Source: CAYIEP01 sp964362515 (lineage in GTDB: Bacteria; Patescibacteriota; Minisyncoccia; UBA6257; UBA9933). From it: DNA of 10,061 nt. Below are positions 1-4,855 of the stretch, one piece after another. The stretch covers positions 1 to 10,061 of the forward strand of contig CAYIEP010000017.1 in NCBI GenBank assembly GCA_964362515.1. The letters are read 5' to 3'. Both the position numbers and the translations under genes were made by a program. The first letter of the stretch is position 1. Each line of letters opens with the position of its first letter. The notes beneath the pieces were generated by a model. That model was not told where the DNA came from, did not search any database, and saw only the letters and a list, made by a program, of their open reading frames with translations.

Positions 1-35
1 CGCCGCGCCTATCTTACAAAGTAAGTAAATCTCAT

Positions 36-64
36 AAAGATTTTTGAGATAATATAAAATCTTT
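36..64. promoter_or_regulatory. Candidate operator: 9-bp inverted repeat inside the FKBP promoter
   Basis: AAAGATTTT at 36-44 is the exact reverse complement of AAAATCTTT at 56-64, with 11 nt between. The left arm touches the -35 hexamer (44-49), and the right arm ends 2 nt before the -10 hexamer (67-72). The two arms therefore bracket the promoter spacer, as a dimeric repressor site would. The region is very AT-rich, so chance is a real alternative. No regulator is identified in the window. Confidence 0.3.
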
Positions 65-72
65 GTTATAAT
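44..72 (+). promoter_or_regulatory. Promoter of the FKBP-nuclease operon (leaderless)
   Basis: A -35 TTGAGA (44-49) and a -10 TATAAT (67-72) are separated by 17 nt, and a TG at 64-65 makes it an extended -10. Only 8 nt lie between the -10 and the ATG at 81. Transcription would start at or within about 2 nt of the A of the start codon, which implies a leaderless mRNA. This is the best promoter in the window. Confidence 0.75.
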
Positions 73-80
73 TATTCTAT

Positions 81-548
81 ATGGATAAAAATATTTTATG
101 GGTAATTTTAGTCGTAGTAGTTGTTATGGTCGCCGTTTATTATGGACGGAGTTATTTTAATGTGTCGAGTATTTCAAAAAATGAAACCTCGAAAATTCAA
201 AATCAGTCCGTTCAAAATCAACCAGATAAATTAGTTGTTGAAATTTTAAAAAACGGCAACGGAGAAAAAGCAAAGGCGGGCGACAAGGTTGCGGTTCATT
301 ATACCGGCTGGCTTGAAGACGGAAAAAAATTTGATTCCAGTTTAGACCGCGACCAGCCGTTTGAATTTATTTTGGGAGCGGGTCAGGTGATTAAGGGTTG
401 GGATATCGGCGTTTTGGGAATGAAAATAGGAGAAAAAAGAAAACTGACGATTCCTTCGGATTTGGCTTACGGCGATTTGGGCAGGACCGGCGCGATTCCG
501 CCGAAAGCGACACTAATTTTTGAAGTTGAACTTTTGAAGATAAATTAA
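81..548 (+). CDS. Membrane-anchored FKBP-type peptidyl-prolyl cis-trans isomerase
   Basis: This protein catalyses cis-trans isomerisation of Xaa-Pro bonds and helps proteins fold. Residues 5-21 form one hydrophobic segment that anchors it in the membrane. A Ser/Gln/Asn-rich linker (about 27-48) leads to a single complete FKBP domain (about 50-155), probably facing outside. The pocket residues of human FKBP12 are all present: Y74, F84-D85, V103-I104, W107, Y130 and F147, with the family stretches VHYTG, FDSS, VIKGWD, LAYG and IPP. The promoter lies directly upstream and supports this ATG. The nuclease gene follows after 9 nt and is probably co-transcribed. The family is certain. The outside location is inferred from the anchor and fits the exported proteins encoded further along. 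Confidence 0.93.
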   Translation: MDKNILWVILVVVVVMVAVYYGRSYFNVSSISKNETSKIQNQSVQNQPDKLVVEILKNGNGEKAKAGDKVAVHYTGWLEDGKKFDSSLDRDQPFEFILGAGQVIKGWDIGVLGMKIGEKRKLTIPSDLAYGDLGRTGAIPPKATLIFEVELLKIN

Positions 549-557
549 AAAATAGAT

Positions 558-1313
558 ATGTCCAAATTTTATAATCCCACAAGAAAACGGAACGTTTTTG
601 AACCAGCGTCAAAAATTCCATATAGGTTGAGTCGAAGCAAAATTGATTTATTTTTAAATTGTCCCAAGTGTTTTTATTTAGATAGGCGTCTTGGCGTCGG
701 CCAGCCGCCGAGTTTTCCTTTCAATCTTAATTCCGCCGTGGATAAATTATTAAAAAAAGAGTTTGATATTCACCGCGCCGGCGGAACGGCTCATCCATTA
801 ATGAAAGCGTATGGTTTGGATTTAATTCCGTTTAAACACGAAAAAATGGATGAATGGCGCGACGCGCTCGGCGGAGGAATTCAATATCTGCATCCGAAAA
901 CCAATTTTCTTATTACCGGCGGAATTGACGACGTTTGGGTAAACCCTGACGGAGAATTAAATATCGTTGATTATAAGGCTACCTCAAAAAACGGGGAAGT
1001 TAATTTGGACGCGGATTGGCAGATAAGCTATAAACGGCAGATGGAAATTTACCAATGGCTCTTCCGAAAGAACGGTTTTAAAATAAGCAATATGGGATAT
1101 TTTGTTTACTGCAATGGCGATACGGACAAAAAAGCTTTTGACGGGAAGCTGGAGTTTGACGTGAGAATATTGCCCTACGAAGGAAATGACGACTGGGTAG
1201 AACGGGCGATAACGGACGCTTATAATTGTTTGGCGCGAGATACATTGCCGGAATCGTCATCGGAATGCGATTTTTGCTCTTACAGAAACGCGGCAAAAGA
1301 ATTTGAAAAATAA
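558..1313 (+). CDS. PD-(D/E)XK nuclease family protein (RecB/Cas4-like) with two CxxC pairs
   Basis: A 251-residue stand-alone nuclease domain of the RecB/Cas4/AddB type. The catalytic series is visible in order: H72 (motif I candidate), D124 in the GGIDD motif, D138 and K140 in IVDYKAT, and the QxxxY helix motif at Q161-Y165. C35/C38 near the N-terminus (NCPKC) and C237/C240 at the C-terminus (CDFC) could together hold an Fe-S cluster or zinc. This resembles the Cys clamp of Cas4 and AddB, but the CxxC...CxxC spacing differs from their usual one-plus-three layout. No helicase domain, cas1/cas2 or CRISPR array is present, so a Cas4 role is unsupported. DNA repair or nucleic-acid processing is more likely. 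It sits 9 nt after the FKBP gene and has no clear ribosome binding site, so translation may be coupled. Confidence 0.85.
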   Translation: MSKFYNPTRKRNVFEPASKIPYRLSRSKIDLFLNCPKCFYLDRRLGVGQPPSFPFNLNSAVDKLLKKEFDIHRAGGTAHPLMKAYGLDLIPFKHEKMDEWRDALGGGIQYLHPKTNFLITGGIDDVWVNPDGELNIVDYKATSKNGEVNLDADWQISYKRQMEIYQWLFRKNGFKISNMGYFVYCNGDTDKKAFDGKLEFDVRILPYEGNDDWVERAITDAYNCLARDTLPESSSECDFCSYRNAAKEFEK

Positions 1314-1351
1314 TTTTAAAAGGTCGCTTAATTAAAATCCGTTTTTATTTT

Positions 1352-1540
1352 ATGAGAAAGAATAATTTTAATTTGGTAGCAGGAATAATATTTTTATTAG
1401 TCGCGCTGCTTCATGCCCTAAGAATGATATATGATTGGCAGGCCATAATTGGCGGATGGAGTGTTCCTTTGTGGGCGAGTGGAGTCGCGGTGGTTATCTT
1501 CGCGGGCTTGGCTTATTGGGCCCTTAAATCAAGAGAATAA
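1352..1540 (+). CDS. Small two-helix membrane protein, unknown function
   Basis: A 62-residue protein with two hydrophobic segments (about 8-25 and 38-57) separated by a short loop containing YDW and GGW. The C-terminus is basic and acidic (KSRE). I do not recognise a named family. The reading frame is open and membrane-like throughout, which favours a real gene. It follows the nuclease after 38 nt without a clear promoter or Shine-Dalgarno site, so it may be the third gene of the FKBP operon. Function is unknown. Confidence 0.6.
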   Translation: MRKNNFNLVAGIIFLLVALLHALRMIYDWQAIIGGWSVPLWASGVAVVIFAGLAYWALKSRE

Positions 1541-1589
1541 AGAAATCCCAAATTTCTGTGGATAATTATATTCGCCAAAGATTATAAAA

Positions 1590-1598
1590 TGGTATAAT
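1590..1598 (+). promoter_or_regulatory. Extended -10 promoter for the DUF378 gene
   Basis: TGG followed by TATAAT (1593-1598) is a perfect extended -10. The best -35 is the poor TTCGCC at 1571-1576. Transcription would begin near 1605, giving a 5' leader of about 47 nt before the ATG at 1652. This differs from the leaderless promoters elsewhere in the window. Confidence 0.5.
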
Positions 1599-1651
1599 AA
1601 TAAAAAGCTCTAAGATGAGCGAAAAAGGTCGAAAAAGTAAGTCAAATAATT

Positions 1652-1885
1652 ATGAAATATTTACACATAGTTGCTTTTATCTTGTTAGTTGTCGGAGGCC
1701 TTAACTGGTTGCTTCTTGGACTTTTCGGATGGGATATTGGAGAAGTTTTCGGCGGTCAGGACGCGTTGGTTTCAAAAGTAATTTATATTCTCGTGGGCTT
1801 GTCCGCTCTTTATGAGCTTGCGACGCATAAACAGAATTGCAGAAATTGCGAGAAAATGAGCAGTTCTCAACCTTCTTCAATGTAG
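1652..1885 (+). CDS. DUF378 family small membrane protein
   Basis: A 77-residue protein matching the DUF378 (YuzA-like) pattern. The first membrane helix contains the GGLNWLLLGLF stretch (15-25), followed by a WD loop and FGG. A second helix contains YILVGLSALYEL (45-56). Both helices are complete. The tail has a CRNC pair (C63, C66) followed by a Ser-rich end, an addition to the short family core. The biochemical role of DUF378 is unknown. The gene has its own extended -10 promoter upstream and a strong terminator downstream, so it is probably a single transcription unit. Confidence 0.85.
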   Translation: MKYLHIVAFILLVVGGLNWLLLGLFGWDIGEVFGGQDALVSKVIYILVGLSALYELATHKQNCRNCEKMSSSQPSSM

Positions 1886-1907
1886 GTGGCATAAGTTTTT
1901 TATTTTA

Positions 1908-1948
1908 AAAAACCGTTGTCTTAATAATTTGCTAAGACGGCGGTTTTT
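1908..1948 (+). terminator. Rho-independent terminator after the DUF378 gene
   Basis: The arms at 1908-1923 and 1933-1948 pair over 16 bp with only two G-U wobbles around a 9-nt loop. The A-run at the start of the stem and the T-run at its end mean it could work in both directions. The -35 of the next promoter (TTGCTA, 1929-1934) falls in its loop and 3' arm. Confidence 0.85.
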
Positions 1949-1956
1949 CGTATAAT
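1929..1956 (+). promoter_or_regulatory. Promoter of the dsbA-rhodanese operon (leaderless)
   Basis: TTGCTA (1929-1934) and a perfect TATAAT (1951-1956) are 16 nt apart. The ATG at 1964 begins 7 nt after the -10, which predicts a leaderless mRNA. The promoter is embedded in the upstream terminator, so read-through and initiation could interfere with each other. Confidence 0.65.
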
Positions 1957-1963
1957 TTTAAGA

Positions 1964-2623
1964 ATGAATAAGACAATTTTATATATTTTAATTTCTGTCT
2001 TTGCGATAGCGGTTATTGCCGGAATTTATTTAATCGCGAAGAAGCCCTATCAAGATGTCGGAAGCGGGATTTCAAATTATAGGCCCACTAATTCTGACCA
2101 TATTAAGGGCAATAAAGAAGCGGAATTGGTTTTGATTGAATACAGCGATTTTCAATGTCCGGCTTGCGGCGCTTATTATCCGATTTTGAAGGAATTATCT
2201 CGGGAATTCGGCGATAAAATAGTTTTCGTTTATCGTCATTTTCCGCTGACCCAAATTCATAAAAACGCAAAGCTTGCAGCTATTGTTTCCGAGGCGGCCG
2301 GAAAACAAGATAAATTCTGGGAAATACACGATGTTATTTTTGAGAATCAGAAAGAATGGTCGGATTCCGAATCGGCGATAGATTATTTTATAAAATACGC
2401 GCAAAGATTTAATCTTGATATTGAGAAGTTTAAATTCGACATTAATTCAGAAGAACTAAAACAGAAAGTGGAGTCAGATTATTTAAGCGGGCTTGAATTG
2501 AAAGTTAATGCCACGCCCACGTTTATTCTAAATGGAAAGAAAATCCAAAACCCGAGGAGTTATGAAGAATTTAAAAAAGTAGCGGAAAGTTATTTAAATT
2601 CCGCCAATGAATCAAAATATTAA
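1964..2623 (+). CDS. Membrane-anchored DsbA-like thiol-disulfide oxidoreductase
   Basis: A 219-residue protein of the DsbA-type thioredoxin-fold family (the Thioredoxin_4 type of exported bacterial oxidoreductases). Residues 4-25 form the membrane anchor. The fold starts near residue 45, with the active site C65-P-A-C68 in FQCPACGAYYP, a helical insertion after HFPL, and the conserved cis-proline as T-P185-T in NATPTF. Proteins of this type form or reshuffle disulfide bonds in exported proteins. The CPAC dipeptide alone does not tell oxidase from isomerase. It shares a promoter with the rhodanese-like gene, whose ATG lies inside this gene's last codons (17-nt overlap). The Cys-rich exported protein at 4856-6427 is an attractive client, but that is inference. 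Confidence 0.92.
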   Translation: MNKTILYILISVFAIAVIAGIYLIAKKPYQDVGSGISNYRPTNSDHIKGNKEAELVLIEYSDFQCPACGAYYPILKELSREFGDKIVFVYRHFPLTQIHKNAKLAAIVSEAAGKQDKFWEIHDVIFENQKEWSDSESAIDYFIKYAQRFNLDIEKFKFDINSEELKQKVESDYLSGLELKVNATPTFILNGKKIQNPRSYEEFKKVAESYLNSANESKY

Positions 2624-3212
2624 AATAATCGCAATCTCGTCAATTACCGGAGCCGTTGTCGGGTCGTTGATTTTCGCGTCTTTTAATTTATTCGGCGAAA
2701 AATCGGAAAATGAACTTATAAAAGAATTTTATGATATTGAAAACGCCGTTCATATCAGCCCGCATGGTTTAAGGGGAAAAATGGATAAAGGCGACCAATC
2801 ATATATTCTGGTTGATTTAAGAAGCCAAGAAGAATACGAAAAAGAGCATATAATCGGAGCGGTTAATATCCCGGCCTATAAAGACAAGAACACGCCGGCT
2901 TACGAGGAAAAAGAAAGAATAATAAATTCTTTTAAATTATTATCGGGCGACAAAGACGTTATCGTTTATTGTTATAGTATGCCGTGTATGACCGGAAGAA
3001 AAATAGGAAAATTATTGGCCGATAACGGGATTTACGTTAAACATTTAGGGATAGGTTGGAATGAATGGCGTTATTTCTGGAATTTTTGGAATCATGAGCA
3101 TGAATTAAAATTAACTAAACCGGAAGAATATATATTTAGCGGCAAAGAGCCCGGTATTCCTAAGATTCGCGAATTGCCGTCTCCTTGCGGAAAAGGAGAA
3201 TTAAGTTGTTGA
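2607..3212 (+). CDS. Membrane-anchored rhodanese-like domain protein with extra cysteines
   Basis: A 201-residue protein with an N-terminal hydrophobic segment (about 5-26) and one rhodanese-like domain (about 45-165). The domain shows VDLRSQEEY (D70, R72), the H81-I-x-GAVNIP stretch and the active-site loop VYCYSMPCMTGR, with C122 in the catalytic position of sulfur-transfer rhodaneses. A second cysteine, C127, five residues later could form a disulfide with C122. C194 and C201 at the extreme C-terminus form another possible pair. Rhodaneses carry persulfide sulfur or act as redox and binding modules; which one applies is not visible. It is translationally coupled to the DsbA-like gene by a 17-nt overlap, so thiol redox chemistry outside the membrane is the likely shared theme. 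It ends with TGA. Confidence 0.87.
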   Translation: MNQNIKIIAISSITGAVVGSLIFASFNLFGEKSENELIKEFYDIENAVHISPHGLRGKMDKGDQSYILVDLRSQEEYEKEHIIGAVNIPAYKDKNTPAYEEKERIINSFKLLSGDKDVIVYCYSMPCMTGRKIGKLLADNGIYVKHLGIGWNEWRYFWNFWNHEHELKLTKPEEYIFSGKEPGIPKIRELPSPCGKGELSC

Positions 3213-3250
3213 AGTATTTTGAATTACGAAATCAACAAACCCAAAAGCTC

Positions 3251-3299
3251 TTTCTGAAATCTTAATCCGTCAGCTGACGGACGGGATTTACTTCAGAAA
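3251..3299. repeat. Palindromic repeat unit, inverted partial copy
   Basis: The outer arms TTTCTGAA (3251-3258) and TTCAGAAA (3292-3299) enclose the perfect palindrome CCGTCAGCTGACGG (3267-3280). The 20 nt at 3263-3282 are the reverse complement of the core of the repeats at 3314 and 6491. It lies 38 nt after the rhodanese stop codon and could fold in the mRNA 3' end. There is no T-run, so it is not a standard terminator. Confidence 0.65.
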
Positions 3300-3313
3300 A
3301 TCATTTTTCAGAA

Positions 3314-3344
3314 CCAGTCCGTCAGCTGACGGATTATTCCAGCG
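3314..3344 (+). repeat. 31-bp direct repeat, copy 1
   Basis: These 31 bases are identical to 6491-6521. The element contains the 14-bp perfect palindrome CCGTCAGCTGACGG at 3319-3332, followed by GATTATTCCAGCG-type flank sequence. The third, inverted copy lies only 31 nt upstream. This looks like a dispersed intergenic palindromic repeat family (REP/MITE-like); no transposase is encoded nearby. Confidence 0.85.
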
Positions 3345-3364
3345 ATAAGATTTTCTTCCCCCTC

Positions 3365-3406
3365 GGCGCGCCATCTCGCCTTCGGCGGGAACCAAGCTGG
3401 CGCGCC
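3365..3406. repeat. GC-rich nested hairpin element
   Basis: The outer arms GGCGCGCCA (3365-3373) and TGGCGCGCC (3398-3406) are perfect reverse complements. A second stem of 7 bp with one wobble (TCTCGCC / GGCGGGA, loop TTC, 3374-3390) sits inside. Base composition is sharply more GC-rich than the surroundings. It is in the decayed region 35 nt from the 31-bp repeat and looks like inserted repeat DNA and not coding sequence. Confidence 0.6.
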
Positions 3407-3540
3407 TACGGGATGTTCTTCAAAACAACTTTCCGAAGCAAATCCGTGAGCGGATTGAAGAAAGAATTTTTGGTTTATTTGATAACCGATAACAAGTGTG
3501 GCGAGCACCACAAGGCTGATTATTTTTTCGTGGGACATAT

Positions 3541-3746
3541 TTATGAAATTGTTTCTTTTTTAATACTTCGGTTCTGCTCGGTATCTTTGACTGCGGTGGA
3601 AGCAAGATAGGAAAGAAATCCAGGGATAAGCGGCAGGATGCAAGGGCTTAAGAACGAACCAACGCCCGCAAGGAACGAAACGCCGAAGTTAAAAACGGTA
3701 AGTGAGTTAATACCGCCCCCTTGATTGTTTCCCAAATGTTTGCCAT
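3541..3746 (-). pseudogene. Relic of a CcdA/DsbD-type transmembrane thiol-reductant transporter
   Basis: Read on the minus strand, the translation carries the first helix of the CcdA/DsbD membrane domain: FLAGVGSFLSPCILPLIPGF followed by LSYLAS. It has the essential SPC-x-LP cysteine that relays electrons across the membrane. An intact protein would be well over 200 residues with about six helices; this frame stops at 3541, just where helix 2 should start. An ATG at 3746 encodes MANIWETIKG in another frame. Adding one G to the five-G run (plus-strand C run at 3716-3720) would join it to the main frame. Otherwise translation must begin at TTG 3735. A minus-strand TATAAT lies at 3757-3752. The position next to dsbA and the rhodanese gene suggests it once belonged to that redox set. 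Confidence 0.72.
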
Positions 3747-3756
3747 AACGAATTAT

Positions 3757-4080
3757 ATGAATAAATCCTTGAAACGACTTTTGATTATATTTGGTTTAAT
3801 AATTGCTCTTTTGTTGGGATATTTGGGTGGTCATTATTCAAGTCCCGATTCCAAAACCCAAGAAAAATTAAAATTTTATTCTGAATCTACCCAAACCCTC
3901 TTGAATGAAAGAAAAAATTGGATAGAAACAGTTTTAAAAATTTGTCCCGAAACCGACAGATTAGCAAATGAACTTTCAATAACGACCGGTAAAAAGCAAT
4001 TCTATCAAGGTTGTGAAAATGACTGGCTTGAAAAAGCGAAAAATCTTCCCACCACAATTTTAGAATTAACCTCTCCCTAA
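3757..4080 (+). CDS. Small N-terminally anchored protein, unknown function
   Basis: I do not recognise a family. The protein has 107 residues from the ATG at 3757: a basic start (MNKSLKRL), one hydrophobic helix (about 8-26) ending in GGHY, then a soluble, charged, mostly helical part with two cysteines (in KICPETD and QGCEND). That suggests an exported domain with one possible disulfide. The ORF can be extended to a TTG at 3721, but the ATG start gives a clean anchor. A poor -10 (CATAAC, 3744-3749, with TG at 3741-3742) sits 7 nt before it, the same spacing as the other leaderless genes. It overlaps the region that starts the divergent ccdA relic. Confidence 0.6.
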   Translation: MNKSLKRLLIIFGLIIALLLGYLGGHYSSPDSKTQEKLKFYSESTQTLLNERKNWIETVLKICPETDRLANELSITTGKKQFYQGCENDWLEKAKNLPTTILELTSP

Positions 4081-4183
4081 TTTTTAACATATCTCTGTTT
4101 AAAATAATTCATCCAGTATTCTCTGTTTGGCATCCCCTAATTATCCCATATCTTTATTTTTCTCGTTCATAATAGCCGACATA

Positions 4184-4498
4184 TTATAACTGTGTTGTTG
4201 ATATGTTAAATATATTCCCAGCTAAACCATCGGAGCCGTCGCTTCCGTTATTAGACCCAGTTCCTGTTCCAAGCCCTTTAAGTCCTTTTGCTCCGCCGGT
4301 CGCTACGACAGTTCCGTTTCCTGTTTTCTCTCCATAAATCAAAAGTATTACGCCTCCGGGCGCTCCAGCCCCTCCGCCTCCGCCTCCGCCACTTGTGGCA
4401 CTGCCATTCATACCATTTCCTCCGTCTCCTCCTTTGGCTTGTATGCCTTCTTCTTGTTCGTTGATTATTCTTTTGGCGAAAATTATTATTTGTGTCAA
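4184..4498 (-). pseudogene. C-terminal fragment of a glycine-rich secreted or surface protein
   Basis: The minus-strand ORF has the alternation typical of glycine-rich extracellular repeat proteins. An IIIFAKRI strand is followed by a turn, AKGGDGGNG, a poly-Gly stretch (GGGGGGGAGAPGG), the strand VILLIYGEKTGNG, ATGGAKGLKG and SDGSDGLAGN. It starts only at a TTG (4498), with an in-frame TAG two codons upstream. It has no signal peptide, so it looks like the 3' end of a longer gene whose 5' part is gone. It is convergent with the small anchored gene ending at 4080. A short real gene cannot be excluded, but the composition is too structured to be a chance shadow. Confidence 0.5.
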
Positions 4499-4531
4499 AT
4501 ACTATTTACATTAGTTATTAACCTTTTCTTA

Positions 4532-4560
4532 TTGCCTCCCGCTTATTTAGGATTTATAAT
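4532..4560 (+). promoter_or_regulatory. Promoter of the NPF/Cys-repeat cassette (leaderless)
   Basis: TTGCCT (4532-4537) and a perfect TATAAT (4555-4560) are 17 nt apart. The ATG at 4568 comes 7 nt after the -10, so the transcript should start at or next to the start codon. This also settles the start choice: the longer reading from 4439 would begin upstream of the promoter. Confidence 0.68.
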
Positions 4561-4567
4561 TATAAAA

Positions 4568-4852
4568 ATGAATAAAAAAGTCCTATTAGCCGCCGTAATA
4601 ATAGTTTTAATATTAGCCGTTGCCGCCGTTTTTTGGTTTTTTATCTATAATGACGAGAAACTTGGACAAACGGAACAAGCGAAAGAACAGATAACCGACA
4701 CTTCTGAAAGCGCCTCAACCTTGGGCGGGTCAATTTTTGAAACAGTAGAATCCCAAAACAATCCAATTCAGAAACTTCCGGAGACTAATCCTTTTAATAA
4801 AGTTGAAACCAACCCGTTCAAGCAGAGCTATAAAAATCCTTTTGAGAGATAA
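4568..4852 (+). CDS. Single-pass membrane protein with three C-terminal NPF motifs
   Basis: A 94-residue protein of unknown function. MNKK is followed by one long hydrophobic helix (5-27), then an acidic Ser/Thr/Gln linker with no expected fold (28-68). At the C-terminus, three NPF tripeptides occur at residues 74-76, 82-84 and 90-92, exactly 8 residues apart, and the protein ends NPFER. Proteins of this general layout (helix, linker, spaced NPF) are, from memory, common in Parcubacteria-type genomes, with no assigned role. The LPETN at 70-74 resembles a sortase motif, but no C-terminal membrane helix follows, so sortase anchoring is unlikely. The next gene begins 3 nt after the stop, so the two are almost certainly co-expressed. 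The NPF tail probably faces outside and could dock a partner (inference). Confidence 0.78.
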   Translation: MNKKVLLAAVIIVLILAVAAVFWFFIYNDEKLGQTEQAKEQITDTSESASTLGGSIFETVESQNNPIQKLPETNPFNKVETNPFKQSYKNPFER

Positions 4853-4855
4853 TTT

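Larger units (their letters stand above)
3308..3538 (-). pseudogene. Short unrecognised ORF continuing from the ccdA relic
   Basis: The minus-strand ATG at 3538 lies 2 nt after the stop of the ccdA relic. Its first 25 residues are hydrophobic (SLVVLATLVIGYQ) and could form one membrane helix. After about 40 residues the frame enters the GC-rich hairpin (3365-3406) and then the 31-bp repeat, where the protein loses any natural look. I do not recognise a family. It is best read as gene debris: either the start of a second gene broken by repeat sequence, or a chance ORF. Confidence 0.25.

Noticed and set aside
1..24. Possible last codons of an upstream gene (frame 1 ends at TAA 22-24).
   Set aside because: All three frames hit a stop within about 45 bases, so the short tail cannot be told from chance; the sequence may equally be repeat DNA.
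558..1313. The nuclease as a CRISPR Cas4.
   Set aside because: No cas1, cas2 or repeat-spacer array is present, and the cysteine layout differs from Cas4.
1615..1704. A short ATG frame of about 29 codons before the DUF378 gene as a leader peptide.
   Set aside because: It is out of frame with and runs through the DUF378 start, with no attenuator-like codons or hairpins.
3251..3344. The repeated palindromes as a CRISPR array.
   Set aside because: Only three copies exist in the window, one is inverted and another is 3 kb away; there is no regular spacing.
4439..4567. A longer start for the NPF protein at 4439.
   Set aside because: It would place the start upstream of the clear promoter (4532-4560) and inside the antisense glycine-rich fragment; the extra residues look unnatural before the anchor.
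4777..4788. LPETN (residues 70-74 of the NPF protein) as a sortase signal.
   Set aside because: It lacks the following glycine, the C-terminal membrane helix and the basic tail, and the only helix is N-terminal.
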